64,000 bases of DNA from 2-12-FULL-35-15 sp036386835 (GCA_036386835.1 DASVUX010000027.1:89506-153505), one strand, 5' to 3'. Shown: positions 1 to 9,214, counted from the stretch's first letter. The notes: a model not told the origin generated them from the sequence alone. Program-made: numbers and translations.

Positions 1-28
1 AAAAAAAATAATATAATACTTTAGTAAA

Positions 29-817
29 ATGTCTGTCCCCGGTAAAATTACACCTGCATTATTTGTCAGCCACGGCTCCCCAATGAATGCGATAGCGGAA
101 AATAAATACACACAAGACCTTAATGCATTGGGCAGGAAATTAAGTGATGTGAGCGCTGTCCTGGTGATTTCAGCGCATTGGGAAACGGACGGGCTGTATG
201 TTACATCTTCTGAAACCCTGGGTACTTATCATGATTTCAGGGGGTTCCCGCAGGAGCTGTTTGATGTGGAATACCCTGTGCGGGCGGCTTTGCACCTCAT
301 CCCTGTACTGGAGGGGCTAAGCGGGGAAGTGATAAAGCGTGATGAAACCCGCGGCCTTGACCACGGAGCATGGAGTATGCTGGTACATTTATTTCCTGAA
401 AAAAACATTGGGGTGCTTCAATTAAGCATGGACATGAATAAGTCTTTTGAGGAACATTATGAGTTCGCAAAAAAACTTGCCAGTCTCCGGGAACAAAATG
501 TTCTCGTCCTGGCAAGCGGGAATATGACACATAACTTTTCATATCTCGATTTTTCAGATGAAAACCGTCCGCCTTTTGACTGGGCCCTTAAATTTGATGA
601 GTTGGTGAAAGAGGCGTTCTTAAGAAATGATGCTGAAGCCCTTGTAAAGATCAAGGAAAAGAATAAGGAGCTTTTCAGCATTAATCATCCTGCAGATGAT
701 CATTTTATTCCTTTGTTATACCTTATGGGGATAAGAAACGGGAAAGACAAAGTTGATTTCCCTCATATGAGCTGGCAGTATGGAACATTAAGCATGCGGC
801 ATATTTTGTTGAATTAA
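29..817 (+). CDS. ygiD: Extradiol ring-cleavage dioxygenase-like protein, YgiD/DODA family
   Basis: A 262-residue protein of the class III extradiol dioxygenase (LigB-like) superfamily. Members use a single metal ion to open catechol-type rings; YgiD itself acts on 4,5-DOPA. The metal and catalytic histidines expected for the family are visible: SHGSPM near residue 14, SAHWE near 48, DHGAW near 111 and GNMTH near 164, with spacing like E. coli YgiD. It is full length and cytosolic, with no signal peptide. It leads a tight plus-strand group with a YciI-like protein and a pirin, which suggests an oxidative or aromatic-compound response. The physiological substrate cannot be read from the sequence. 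The upstream 28 bases are AT-rich and no clear ribosome-binding site is seen. Confidence 0.88.
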   Translation: MSVPGKITPALFVSHGSPMNAIAENKYTQDLNALGRKLSDVSAVLVISAHWETDGLYVTSSETLGTYHDFRGFPQELFDVEYPVRAALHLIPVLEGLSGEVIKRDETRGLDHGAWSMLVHLFPEKNIGVLQLSMDMNKSFEEHYEFAKKLASLREQNVLVLASGNMTHNFSYLDFSDENRPPFDWALKFDELVKEAFLRNDAEALVKIKEKNKELFSINHPADDHFIPLLYLMGIRNGKDKVDFPHMSWQYGTLSMRHILLN

Positions 818-831
818 AATTGAAGGAAAAG

Positions 832-1128
832 ATGAATCCCTATATGGTTATTATAAAGCTCCCGAATGAGTTGACCGAAGAGTTTGTGCTTTTAATACCG
901 AAGCAGCGTGCACACATAGACAAATTGATGGATGAAGGAAAAATCCTGCAATATTCACTTGCGGCCGACAGGACTTTTTTGTGGGTCACTGTCATTGCCG
1001 AATCAGAGCGGCAGGTAATGGATATCCTGGCAACTTTTCCTCTTGTTGATTATATGAGCCCTATTATTACAGAACTGGCATTTCACAACAGTGTTTCCAA
1101 TGAACTGCCCAAATTAATAATGAATTAA
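832..1128 (+). CDS. YciI-like / muconolactone-isomerase-like small protein
   Basis: A 98-residue alpha/beta protein resembling the YciI and muconolactone delta-isomerase-like ferredoxin-fold family. The pattern is a beta strand (MVIIKLP), a helix with a QRAHIDKLMDEGKI segment, then paired strands. I chose the ATG at 832 over an upstream TTG at 820 because AAGGA (823-827) sits five bases before it. The start follows the ygiD stop by 14 bases and the gene lies 18 bases before the pirin, so one transcript is likely. Related small proteins often accompany ring-cleavage enzymes. The actual reaction is unknown; the dimeric ferredoxin-like fold is an inference from the pattern. Confidence 0.7.
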   Translation: MNPYMVIIKLPNELTEEFVLLIPKQRAHIDKLMDEGKILQYSLAADRTFLWVTVIAESERQVMDILATFPLVDYMSPIITELAFHNSVSNELPKLIMN

Positions 1129-1146
1129 ACTTAAAATTTACCGGAT

Positions 1147-1857
1147 ATGAAAACTGTTTTTCACAGTTCAGATGACCGCGGCCATGCGGATCATGGCTGG
1201 CTGAATGCGCACCATTCGTTCAGCTTTGCAAGCTATCACGACCCGGCAAAGGTCCACTTCGGGCTTTTGCGCGTTTTAAATGATGATATCGTAGCGCCCG
1301 GCAAAGGGTTCGGGATGCATCCGCACGACAACATGGAGATCGTTACAATCCCATTGAGCGGTACGCTTGAGCACCGCGACAGTATGGGCAATATAGGCGT
1401 GATTAAACCTGATGAGATCCAGGCGATGAGTGCAGGCGCGGGACTTAATCACTCGGAGTACAACCATTCTGCCACCGAGCCGATCAACCTCCTGCAGATC
1501 TGGGTCTTCCCGAAAGAAAGGAATATCAAGCCGCGTTACGACCAGAAAACATTTTCCGCTGCAGACAAGGAAGGGAAGTTCAAAACAGTGGTTGCCCCGG
1601 TGAGGTCAGAAGATGTCATGTGGATCAACCAGGATGCGTATTTCTCTTTGGGAAAATTTGCTGCAGCCACAACGCAGGAATACACAATGCAGCATGCCGG
1701 CAATGGCGCGTATGTATTTGTAATCGAAGGCGGAATGACGATCAACGGGCAAAAAGCGGGCAAGCGCGATGCCATCGGTGTATGGGAAACAGAGAAGTTC
1801 TCAATGGAAATAGAAGGGGGCTCGGAGATCCTGGTCATTGATGTTCCGATGAATTAA
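1147..1857 (+). CDS. Pirin family protein (bicupin)
   Basis: A 236-residue pirin. The N-terminal cupin carries the metal site MHPHD (H58, H60) and NHSEYN (H102, E104), the four ligands expected in pirins and YhhW-like quercetinases. The segments GWLNAHHSFSFASYHDP near the start and GMHPHDNMEIVT are typical. The protein is cytosolic with no signal peptide. It is the third gene of the ygiD group. Known pirins bind iron and act as quercetin 2,3-dioxygenases or redox-linked regulators; which applies here cannot be decided. The next gene is convergent and 225 bases away. Confidence 0.93.
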   Translation: MKTVFHSSDDRGHADHGWLNAHHSFSFASYHDPAKVHFGLLRVLNDDIVAPGKGFGMHPHDNMEIVTIPLSGTLEHRDSMGNIGVIKPDEIQAMSAGAGLNHSEYNHSATEPINLLQIWVFPKERNIKPRYDQKTFSAADKEGKFKTVVAPVRSEDVMWINQDAYFSLGKFAAATTQEYTMQHAGNGAYVFVIEGGMTINGQKAGKRDAIGVWETEKFSMEIEGGSEILVIDVPMN

Positions 1858-1860
1858 GAA

Positions 1861-2080
1861 TCCCACGAAGGAGCCGAGGAACGGAGAAAAGGAGTGAAAG
1901 CCTTTCCGATATAATATCATATTTTATCTCTAAGCGTCAAAGAGATATTTTAAGCAACATAAAAAATCTGTGAAAATCTGCGTTCTATTTAAATGATGGA
2001 GTAACCCGAAAGAAGATTCATTCGCTTCGCTCAGGATGACACACTGCGAGGAAGATAAGTATAGAATTGAGTCAAATAAG
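1861..2080. repeat. Intergenic spacer with dispersed-repeat-like fragments
   Basis: The spacer between the convergent pirin and methyltransferase genes has no convincing ORF. It contains stretches of a kind seen repeatedly between genes in environmental bacteria: AAATCTGTGAAAATCTGCG near 1967 and TTCGCTTCGCTCAGGATGAC near 2020-2039. The second looks like one arm of a hairpin repeat whose other arm is missing. The only basis for calling these repeats is recalled similarity; copy number in this genome is unknown. Confidence 0.4.
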
Positions 2081-2082
2081 TT

Positions 2083-2667
2083 TTATTTCTTTATAAGAAT
2101 GACAAACAACTCCCTGCCTTCCCTCGGCTTTATTGAATTGTAACAGGGCTCAACTGTTTTGAGCTCAAAATACTTTTCAAAGTACGTAACATATTCTTCC
2201 CGGCTTCCGCCAAAGGGAGGTTTATCATTGTTAAGCTTATCATTAAAGAGAACCCCGGCCAGCTTACCCCCGGGATTTAAAAGAGAATGCATTTTTTCTG
2301 CGTAGCGCTGCCGGAGTGAAGGATCAATTGCACAGAAGAAGGTTTGTTCTATAATGAGATCATACGTTTTGTGATGGTCGAAGAAGTTGCCATGAATCAG
2401 GTTTTCCTCCGGGAATTCCGGGAGCCTTTGTTTGAGATTGGCCAGCGGTTCCTTTGAAAGGTCGATGACGCTCACCTGCTTAAACCCTTTATTGAAAAAA
2501 CATTCAGCTTCGTAAGCATTCCCCGCACCGGGTATAAGAATGCTGATTTTCTTGTCTTCCAGCTGATCAATATACTCTTTCAGAGGAGTCGTTATAGTTC
2601 CTGCATCCCAGGGAGCATCATCATTTATATAACGTTCTGTCCAGTACTTATTGTCGAATTCCTGCAT
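2083..2667 (-). CDS. SAM-dependent methyltransferase, thiopurine S-methyltransferase (TPMT) family
   Basis: A 194-residue class I methyltransferase. The N-terminus (YWTERYINDDAPWD near residue 8) and the SAM-binding motif I ILIPGAGNAYEAECF (about residues 43-57) match the TPMT-like family, followed by an acidic strand VSVIDLS and the motif FFDHHKTYDLIIEQTFFCAI. TPMT relatives methylate sulfur, selenium, tellurium or halide substrates. The start codon lies one base beyond the stop of the upstream DUF5686 gene, so translation is probably coupled. It ends the rlmD-DUF5686-methyltransferase run. Substrate is unknown. Confidence 0.85.
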   Translation of the reverse strand: MQEFDNKYWTERYINDDAPWDAGTITTPLKEYIDQLEDKKISILIPGAGNAYEAECFFNKGFKQVSVIDLSKEPLANLKQRLPEFPEENLIHGNFFDHHKTYDLIIEQTFFCAIDPSLRQRYAEKMHSLLNPGGKLAGVLFNDKLNNDKPPFGGSREEYVTYFEKYFELKTVEPCYNSIKPREGRELFVILIKK

Positions 2668-2668
2668 C

Positions 2669-5191
2669 TTAAAAAGAAATATGAAGTCCTACTTTTATCC
2701 CCCAGTTGCTGATCCTGTTGTCGGGATTCGCCTTGCGGTAATTGCTCATGTACAAGGCATCATTGTAGGTAAGCCTGTACACGTAGTCAACCCTCAGCAC
2801 CTGGAAGATGTTTTCTATTCCCACATCAGCTTCCAGGTAAGGCTCATCGCGCATCACGGTAAAACTGTTGTTCGCATTGAACTCCCGGTTCATTTTGCTT
2901 AATGTCCCGAAAGCACCGTTAAGCCCGACCACTTCGCGGAGATTGTATTTTTTTACGAGCGGGATCCGGTTGAACAGGAGCCCGCTGAAATGATGCTGCC
3001 AGAAAAGCTCCACATACTGGTCGCTCACAAATTCAAAATAACTCATCTGGTTAAATGTATTGTTCGCATACAGGTAAGTTTCATTTCCCTGGTGGATCTG
3101 GAGAAAGATATAAGGGATCTTCGAAAATATTTTTCCTGCCTTGAGCATTACGTTGGAGTAGCCCAGCGTTGCAAAACGGAACCTGTGCTGCACAGATCCT
3201 TCCACTTTGTGGTAATTGAAATCACCATCCAGCACATGCTTTAATCCTGCAAGGTAGGTAAGCGAGATCACCGGGGATTTTTTGTTGCCAAAGCTGATGC
3301 GTTCATTCCCGTTCTGTACATACCGCTCCTTCGCTGAAAAACGGGCATTGAAAATAATTTCCGTCCTCGAATATTTCCGTTCCTGGAAGATATTGAACTG
3401 GTCTCCCACCGCTACGGGGAATAAAGGATTGGTCTTTATATTCTGAAAGGTCAGTGTCGTGCGCAGCCCCCTGGGGAATTCCCTTATGTACCAGATCCGC
3501 GCTTCTTGCTTCCTCACCAGCTTTGATACGGAGTTGATCTGGGAGAAAGTATTAAAAAGGTTATTGGAAGACTGCCCGAGGTTGATATTGCCTGAAGAGC
3601 TGAAATCCCGGCCGATCTGGTCGATATCATCGCGGTATTGTATTCCTGCAAGGCTCCATGGAAAGCGGGAGATAATGCGTTCCACGCCTAGGCTGTATTT
3701 AAATCCCCTGTCGCGAAAGCCATATGCGCCATATCCCCTGATCGTCCAGTTCTTGCTGAATTTCTGATTGGTGTAAAAACCAAGGCGCACTTTGTCGCCT
3801 TCATATTTATTGCGGCTGTAGAGCTGCATGTAATGGCCGATGTTAACGGGCCCAATGTCCTTATAGCCTGTAAAAAGAAAATATAAAATGTTCGCACCGT
3901 GTTTGATAAAAGGAATGCTGCGTACGGTATCGATCATATCATACGACTTGGATTCCATCCTGCTCAGCTTTTCATGCCGGTTGTTCCTCCACCAGGCGGT
4001 ATCTTTCAGGAGCGCATCTTCGGCATACACCGTGGTGGTTTCGTAGAACTCTTTGATCTGAGGTTTGTTCACTACAAAGTTCCGGTTCGAATTATAGGTC
4101 CGCACCACCATGCTTACAAATTTGCTTGTAACAGTCGTGTAGTCAACAATCGTCCTTGTTTGTGTCGGCACCCATGGGCCTGCTTCGGTCGGGACCAGCA
4201 CTTCCTGGATCCTTGCACGGTCGATCCAGTTCACGTTTGCATCCGGTGTAATCTCGAGGTCAAGCTGTTTTATTGCGAAGGTTGTGTCCGTGATCCAGAG
4301 TGTTCCCGTGTAAGCCAGATCCTTCTTGTTCTTCGGACGGCAATCCACTTTATAGCATTTAAAGCTGTCAATGACCACGCTGTCCACCAGGTAATAATTG
4401 TAAAACAGCATGGCATTATCCGCGATAGGGGAGAGGATGTCCTTTCCCTGGATCGCAACCGTATTGTTGGCGAAATTATAATTCTGGAAATCGGTGCCGG
4501 TAAGCTGCGATACTGCGCTGCCGTCTTTCATCCCGACAAATTTGATCTTTACGGCTTCTACATTTTCCCTTTTCTTTTCCGCTTCCTTATAGGAGTAGAT
4601 CTCGGAGATCACTTCGCTCATCATTACGGGCAGGTTGGCTTTGCTTTCTTCCCCGGCAAGTACGTCAAGGCTGTCCCACATGGATATAAAAGGCCTGAAC
4701 AGCCTCCATTTCCGCATCTTCGGAGTAATGTTGTCCACATCGGCTTCCTGTTTGGTATAGCTGATATACTGAACGGAGTTGAGGTTGTCGCGGTTATATT
4801 TTGACTTATTGTCCTGGGCATTCTTAATGATCCGTAATGCGGGATTGATCCCAGGCCTTATTTCGATCGTATTTAAATTTAAGGCTTCAGGACTCAGCTG
4901 GAAGTCGATCGTTTGTGTCTGGCCTTTTTTTACCGGTTTTGCCTTTGATTTATACCCGATGAGGGAAACATAGACCGAATCCTTCGGGCTTGGTGTTTTG
5001 ATCGTGTAATTCCCATCAAAGTCGGTCACCGTCCCGATCAGGGTTCCTTTAAAATAGATATTAACAAACGGAATCCCTGCATTCGTGCCCTTTTCAGTGA
5101 CACGTCCGATAATCACTGTTTCCTGCTGGGCCTTTGTAAGGAAGCTGAGCAGCAGGAGAAGGAAGAGGACTATAGGTTTTTTAAATCGCAT
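2669..5191 (-). CDS. DUF5686 / carboxypeptidase-like regulatory domain outer-membrane protein
   Basis: An 840-residue envelope protein. Residues 1-21 form a signal peptide ending in KAQ. Residues 25-100 form a CarboxypepD_reg-like beta-sandwich (GRVTEKGTNAGIPFVNIYFKGT...TDFDGNYTI), as at the front of TonB-linked proteins. The rest has the long DUF5686 pattern with many amphipathic strands and ends in a terminal phenylalanine (VGLHISF), the usual signal for outer-membrane barrel insertion. There is no TonB plug domain. The family is common in Bacteroidota; its role is not established. It sits between rlmD (30 bases upstream) and the TPMT-like gene (one base downstream). Confidence 0.9.
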   Translation of the reverse strand: MRFKKPIVLFLLLLLSFLTKAQQETVIIGRVTEKGTNAGIPFVNIYFKGTLIGTVTDFDGNYTIKTPSPKDSVYVSLIGYKSKAKPVKKGQTQTIDFQLSPEALNLNTIEIRPGINPALRIIKNAQDNKSKYNRDNLNSVQYISYTKQEADVDNITPKMRKWRLFRPFISMWDSLDVLAGEESKANLPVMMSEVISEIYSYKEAEKKRENVEAVKIKFVGMKDGSAVSQLTGTDFQNYNFANNTVAIQGKDILSPIADNAMLFYNYYLVDSVVIDSFKCYKVDCRPKNKKDLAYTGTLWITDTTFAIKQLDLEITPDANVNWIDRARIQEVLVPTEAGPWVPTQTRTIVDYTTVTSKFVSMVVRTYNSNRNFVVNKPQIKEFYETTTVYAEDALLKDTAWWRNNRHEKLSRMESKSYDMIDTVRSIPFIKHGANILYFLFTGYKDIGPVNIGHYMQLYSRNKYEGDKVRLGFYTNQKFSKNWTIRGYGAYGFRDRGFKYSLGVERIISRFPWSLAGIQYRDDIDQIGRDFSSSGNINLGQSSNNLFNTFSQINSVSKLVRKQEARIWYIREFPRGLRTTLTFQNIKTNPLFPVAVGDQFNIFQERKYSRTEIIFNARFSAKERYVQNGNERISFGNKKSPVISLTYLAGLKHVLDGDFNYHKVEGSVQHRFRFATLGYSNVMLKAGKIFSKIPYIFLQIHQGNETYLYANNTFNQMSYFEFVSDQYVELFWQHHFSGLLFNRIPLVKKYNLREVVGLNGAFGTLSKMNREFNANNSFTVMRDEPYLEADVGIENIFQVLRVDYVYRLTYNDALYMSNYRKANPDNRISNWGIKVGLHISF

Positions 5192-5221
5192 TTGAATAAC
5201 GCATCACACTGTCAGTCTGTT

Positions 5222-6658
5222 TTAGTTTTTTAATTCAAGCAAAACCACATTTTCAACATGATGGGTTTGAGGGAACATATCTACCGGCTGAACTTTTGTT
5301 ACCCTGTATTTTGCATCCAGGAGCTGGAGATCGCGCGCCTGTGTTGCCGGGTTGCAGCTCACATACACAATGCGGGCAGGTGCTATTTCCAGGATCTTGA
5401 TGGTGACATCCTCATGCATTCCCGCCCTCGGGGGATCAGTAATGATTACATCCGGTTTACCGTTTGCAGTAATAAAAGCATCGTTCAGTACATCCTTCAT
5501 GTCGCCTGCATAGAAAACTGTATTGGTAATATTATTGATGGATGAATTTATCTTTGCATCCTCTATGGCTGCTGGAACGTACTCCACGCCCACCACCTTC
5601 TTTGCCTGGTGTGCCACGAAGTTGGCAATCGTCCCGGTGCCTGTATAAAGGTCATACACCACATCCGTTTCTTTTATTGCCGCAAGTTCACGTGTTACTT
5701 TATAAAGCTCATAGGCCTGGTCTGAATTCGTCTGGTAAAAGCTTTTAGGACCGATCTTGAATTTCAGCCCTTCCATGCTTTCATAGATGCTGTCATTCCC
5801 TTTAAACAGGATTATTTCCAGGTCACCGATCGTATCATTTTTTTTGGAGTTGATCACATATTGAAGCGATGTGATCTGGGGGAATTTTTCTGAAAGATGG
5901 TTAAGGAGCTTTTCAATATTTTCTTTGTCGTTATAAAAGAACGACAGGATCACCATCCATTCACCCGTGGAAGTGCTGCGGATGATCACATTTCGTAAAA
6001 GGCCGATCTGTTCACGGATGTCAAAAAAAGTAAGCTTGTTTTCCAGCGCATAATTCCTGATCTCGTTGCGGAGGGCGTTGGATGGTTCTTCCTGGAGATA
6101 ACAGGTGTCTATATCAAGGATCTTGTCGAACATGCCGGGAATATGGAAACCCAGGGCATTTCGGCTGATCTCACCGGCTTCATCACCGAACGCAAGGTCT
6201 TTGTCATTAATCTGCTCCAGCGTAAGCCATTTTTTATTTGAAAACGTGAATTCAAGTTTATTCCTGTAGAAATAAACTTTATTGGAAGGAAGTATCTGCT
6301 GGATCTCCGGGAGCTCGATCCTTGCCAACCGCGTAAGCGCATCGGTCACCTGTTTCTGCTTATAGAAGAGCTGCCACTCGTAGCTCATGTTTTGCCATTT
6401 ACAGCCTCCGCACGTCCCGAAATGCTTGCACACAGGTTCTGTCCTTTTCTCTGAAGCGTGTTTAACGGCAATCGTATTCGCTTCCCTGTATTTGCTTTTT
6501 TTTCTTGTGATCTGTAAATCAACCACATCACCGGGGACAGCGCCTTTTATAAAGATCACGTATTCATCGGTTCTCGCAATGGATTGTCCGTCCGAACTTG
6601 CATCGGTAACACTTATATTTTCAAGAACCGGCAAGGGTTTTTTATTATTCGTTCTCAT
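5222..6658 (-). CDS. rlmD: 23S rRNA (uracil(1939)-C5)-methyltransferase
   Basis: A 478-residue RumA/RlmD family enzyme. It starts with a TRAM domain (about residues 10-70, SDGQSIARTDEYVIFIKGAVPGD), followed by an iron-sulfur cluster motif in CKHFGTCGGCKW with the fourth cysteine in DTCYL. The SAM site is VVYDLYTGTGTIANF and the catalytic regions are ITDPPRAGMH and VYVSCNPATQARDL, where the cysteine is the nucleophile. It closes with the usual DMFPQTHHVENVVLLE. All key residues are present, so an active tRNA/rRNA m5U-type methyltransferase is expected. Bacteroidota often carry more than one RumA paralogue, so the exact uridine is inferred. Confidence 0.93.
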   Translation of the reverse strand: MRTNNKKPLPVLENISVTDASSDGQSIARTDEYVIFIKGAVPGDVVDLQITRKKSKYREANTIAVKHASEKRTEPVCKHFGTCGGCKWQNMSYEWQLFYKQKQVTDALTRLARIELPEIQQILPSNKVYFYRNKLEFTFSNKKWLTLEQINDKDLAFGDEAGEISRNALGFHIPGMFDKILDIDTCYLQEEPSNALRNEIRNYALENKLTFFDIREQIGLLRNVIIRSTSTGEWMVILSFFYNDKENIEKLLNHLSEKFPQITSLQYVINSKKNDTIGDLEIILFKGNDSIYESMEGLKFKIGPKSFYQTNSDQAYELYKVTRELAAIKETDVVYDLYTGTGTIANFVAHQAKKVVGVEYVPAAIEDAKINSSINNITNTVFYAGDMKDVLNDAFITANGKPDVIITDPPRAGMHEDVTIKILEIAPARIVYVSCNPATQARDLQLLDAKYRVTKVQPVDMFPQTHHVENVVLLELKN

Positions 6659-6776
6659 ATATTCACAGGCGCATTTTCAGCGAATGTAAATTTACTAAAA
6701 CGCTTTGAATAAACAGGACTGTATTTGCTTTAATATCAGGTTAAAGGAAGAGAAGAAAGAGTAACCATTTGCGTGC

Positions 6777-7562
6777 TTATCGCTTTGCAAGAATGCTGTT
6801 CCGCATTTGAGTTTCTTTAGGATTAACTGCATGTGTAGGATAAAGCTTATCCTCCGGGGTGAGGTAATAATCGGGGTTAAAGCTTTTGTAGAATCTACGT
6901 ACAGGCCTGTCGCAGTAACCGCTTGCCCATGTAGGATCGATGTGGTACCAGGCATTCTCAAGTTTAACTTTAACCCATGCATGGTTGGTTGCAAAATTCT
7001 TTTTGTCTTTTAATTTTCCGATCTTACTGGTATTCTCGCTGGCAACACCAATCACGATCTCACAGGGAATCCCGTTCGCCAGGCATAGTTCCTGGAACAG
7101 CACCGCATAGCCTTCACAGATCCCGCGCTTTGTTCTCAGCACCTCCGAGGCGTATTCGTGATAAAATTTTTTACGTTTAGCTTCGAGCTCAGCGGCAGAA
7201 CGGTAAGAGAAACTTACGCGCTGCGCACTCTTCGTATGAAATTCCGCGCAGTCATAAGCGATATTATCGGTGATCCAGATAAAGATCGACCGCAGCTTTT
7301 CATCTTTTGCAGGGAACGGATCACCAAGATCTGCTGCCAGCTCTGTGATCTTCTTGTATTTTTTATTTAGGCTCAGGGCATGCTGGTCGGCTGCGGAATA
7401 CGAAGGATCATTGGTCTTCCGGCCGGTGGTTTTAACTTCCGTGCGCACCGATTGCAGATCACTTTCCTGAGCAGGCAAACCTGTGCCGAAGGAGAATATC
7501 GCAAGTGTCGTAAAGAGGATCCTGGTAAAGCGGGAAAGCATCTTCATTAAACGTTTGCACAT
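6777..7562 (-). CDS. Secreted transglutaminase-like (cysteine peptidase fold) protein
   Basis: A 261-residue exported protein with a transglutaminase-like core. The catalytic triad is visible: cysteine in RGICEGYAVLFQELC, histidine in NHAWVKVKLENAWYHI and aspartate in HIDPTW. A hydrophobic leader ends at GLPAQ. Three in-frame ATGs are possible (7562, 7547, 7541); the second or third gives a more usual signal peptide. The gene is divergent from rocD with about 60 bases between the starts. Bacterial members are mostly proteases or amidases of unknown target, not cross-linking enzymes. Confidence 0.85.
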   Translation of the reverse strand: MCKRLMKMLSRFTRILFTTLAIFSFGTGLPAQESDLQSVRTEVKTTGRKTNDPSYSAADQHALSLNKKYKKITELAADLGDPFPAKDEKLRSIFIWITDNIAYDCAEFHTKSAQRVSFSYRSAAELEAKRKKFYHEYASEVLRTKRGICEGYAVLFQELCLANGIPCEIVIGVASENTSKIGKLKDKKNFATNHAWVKVKLENAWYHIDPTWASGYCDRPVRRFYKSFNPDYYLTPEDKLYPTHAVNPKETQMRNSILAKR

Positions 7563-7570
7563 GCAGTTTA

Positions 7571-7604
7571 TTGCAGGAAATGTTGGGCTTTTTTCCTAAA
7601 TTTG
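7571..7604 (+). promoter_or_regulatory. Putative Bacteroidota-type promoter of rocD
   Basis: TAAATTTG at 7597-7604 matches the -7 consensus TAnnTTTG of Bacteroidota promoters. A TTG at 7571 is a weak -33 candidate with slightly long spacing. Transcription would begin some 12-16 bases before the ATG at 7623, which also argues against the upstream TTG start at 7602 because that codon lies inside the promoter element. Confidence 0.5.
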
Positions 7605-7622
7605 CCGGATAATAAAGAAGCA

Positions 7623-8864
7623 ATGGAAACCAAGACAAAGCAAAAAATAAGCGCAAAAGAAGCGATCGACCTCGAGGATAAATACGGTGCTCACAACTAT
7701 CACCCGATACCTGTAGTGCTTGAAAGAGGCGAAGGTGTTTATGTCTGGGATGTTGAAGGCAAGAAATATTTTGATTTCCTTGCCGCTTACAGTGCAGTTA
7801 ACCAGGGTCATTGTCATCCGAAGCTTGTTTCCGTTCTTGTTGAGCAGGCCCAAAAACTAAGTCTTACTTCCCGCGCATTCTATAACGATTCATTGGGTGA
7901 ATATGCAAAATTCATCACTTCTTATTTTGGCTTTGACCGCGTGCTGCCTATGAATACGGGCGCTGAAGGTGTTGAAACAGCATTGAAGCTTGCACGTAAA
8001 TGGGCATATGAAAAGAAAGGTGTTGCGGAAAATGAGGCGGTGATCATTGTTTGCAAAAATAATTTTCACGGGCGTACCATCTCGATTGTTTCTGCCAGCA
8101 ACGATCCGGACGCAAGAAAGAATTTCGGTCCGTTCACTCCCGGGATAATTTCGGTAGAATATAATAATGTGGAAGCCCTTGCAGAGCTCCTTAAGAATAA
8201 GAACATTGCAGCCTTTCTTGTAGAACCTGTGCAGGGTGAAGCCGGTGTAGTAGTGCCGGATGAAGGGTATCTTAAAAAGTGCTATGACCTGTGCAAACAA
8301 AATAAAGTCCTTTTTATTGCTGATGAGATCCAGTCTGGTTTGGGCCGGACAGGAAAGCTCCTGGCATGCGACCACGATGGCGTGCATCCGGACATCCTGA
8401 TCCTTGGCAAAGCGCTGTCAGGCGGAATGTACCCTGTTTCTGCGGTTTTAGCAAGTGATGAGATCATGCTTCTTATCAAGCCGGGACAACACGGATCAAC
8501 TTACGGGGGTAACCCGCTTGCATGTAAAGTAGCAATGGCCGGCCTTACAGTTTTAAAGGAAGAGAAACTATCCGAGAACTCGGAGCGGTTAGGCATAATA
8601 CTCTTAAAGGAATTCAGGGCAATACAGTCTGCACATCCTGATCTTATTAAAACCGTTCGCGGGAAAGGCTTGTTCTGTGCCATGGTGATTAACGAACGTG
8701 ATGGTAAGAATGCTTCAGACCTTTGTATGGAATTAATGAAGAACGGATTGCTTGCGAAGCCGACACACGGTGATATTATCCGTTTTGCACCTCCCCTGAT
8801 AATTACAGAGGAGCAGCTGATGGAATGTGTTTCGATTATAAGAAAAGTGGTTGATGCATTTTAA
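7623..8864 (+). CDS. rocD: Ornithine--oxo-acid transaminase
   Basis: A class III PLP-dependent aminotransferase of 413 residues, transferring the delta-amino group of ornithine to 2-oxoglutarate to give glutamate semialdehyde. The family hallmark YGAHNYHPIPVVLERGEGVYVWDVEG occurs at the N-terminus (given here in part: KYGAHNYHPIPVVL), with FFDFL/SAYSAVNQGHCHP, the cofactor aspartate in FIADEIQSGLGRTG and the PLP lysine in GKALSGGMYPVSAVL. I prefer the ATG at 7623 over a TTG at 7602, since family members begin just before the KTK/DLEDKYGAHNY segment and the TTG is within the predicted promoter. The gene is monocistronic and ends at a strong shared terminator. Confidence 0.94.
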   Translation: METKTKQKISAKEAIDLEDKYGAHNYHPIPVVLERGEGVYVWDVEGKKYFDFLAAYSAVNQGHCHPKLVSVLVEQAQKLSLTSRAFYNDSLGEYAKFITSYFGFDRVLPMNTGAEGVETALKLARKWAYEKKGVAENEAVIIVCKNNFHGRTISIVSASNDPDARKNFGPFTPGIISVEYNNVEALAELLKNKNIAAFLVEPVQGEAGVVVPDEGYLKKCYDLCKQNKVLFIADEIQSGLGRTGKLLACDHDGVHPDILILGKALSGGMYPVSAVLASDEIMLLIKPGQHGSTYGGNPLACKVAMAGLTVLKEEKLSENSERLGIILLKEFRAIQSAHPDLIKTVRGKGLFCAMVINERDGKNASDLCMELMKNGLLAKPTHGDIIRFAPPLIITEEQLMECVSIIRKVVDAF

Positions 8865-8886
8865 TTAAAGAAACTAAAGAATTGAT

Positions 8887-8926
8887 CCAAACAAAAAATG
8901 CTCCGTAAGGAGCATTTTTTGTTTGG
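8887..8926. terminator. Bidirectional rho-independent terminator
   Basis: A perfect 18-bp inverted repeat (8887-8904 and 8909-8926) with a GTAA loop. The core is ATGCTCC/GGAGCAT flanked by A6 and T6 runs, so it works in both directions between the convergent rocD and DUF1456 genes. Confidence 0.93.
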
Positions 8927-8965
8927 AATAACAATCAGGAATTCATGAAGACGCCGGTCGTATTG

Positions 8966-9214
8966 CTAAGCCTGGGGTTTCTTATCTTTCGGTGGCATGG
9001 GCCCGCGCTTGTATATGATCAGCCCATTGAGGAAGTTCCTTAACAGCTGGTCCCCGCATTCTTTAAAATTCTGGTGATCGGGAGTTCTGTAAAGTGCATT
9101 CACTTCACTTTTGGTGATCTCAAAATCAGCCAGCTTTAATATTTTTACGATGTCTTCATCCTTTAGTTCGAGAGCGACCCGGAGCTTCTTTAATATGTCG
9201 TTGTTTGATAGCAT
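8966..9214 (-). CDS. DUF1456 family protein (YehS-like)
   Basis: An 82-residue small protein with one DUF1456 repeat: NNDILKKLRVALELKDEDIVKILKLADFEITKSEVNALYR followed in pieces by the conserved FKECGDQLLRNFLNGL. E. coli YehS carries two such repeats; many Bacteroidota copies carry one. The helical repeat resembles a DNA-binding or protein-binding module, but no function is established. Its stop faces the rocD terminator. The tail (KRGPMPPKDKKPQA) is probably disordered. Confidence 0.88.
   Translation of the reverse strand: MLSNNDILKKLRVALELKDEDIVKILKLADFEITKSEVNALYRTPDHQNFKECGDQLLRNFLNGLIIYKRGPMPPKDKKPQA

Noticed and set aside
3899..4804. A 301-codon plus-strand ORF
   Set aside because: It lies wholly inside the DUF5686 gene on the other strand, whose protein has a signal peptide, domain and barrel end; the plus-strand product has no recognisable character.
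7890..8387. A 165-codon minus-strand ORF
   Set aside because: Antisense shadow of rocD, which has full family motifs.
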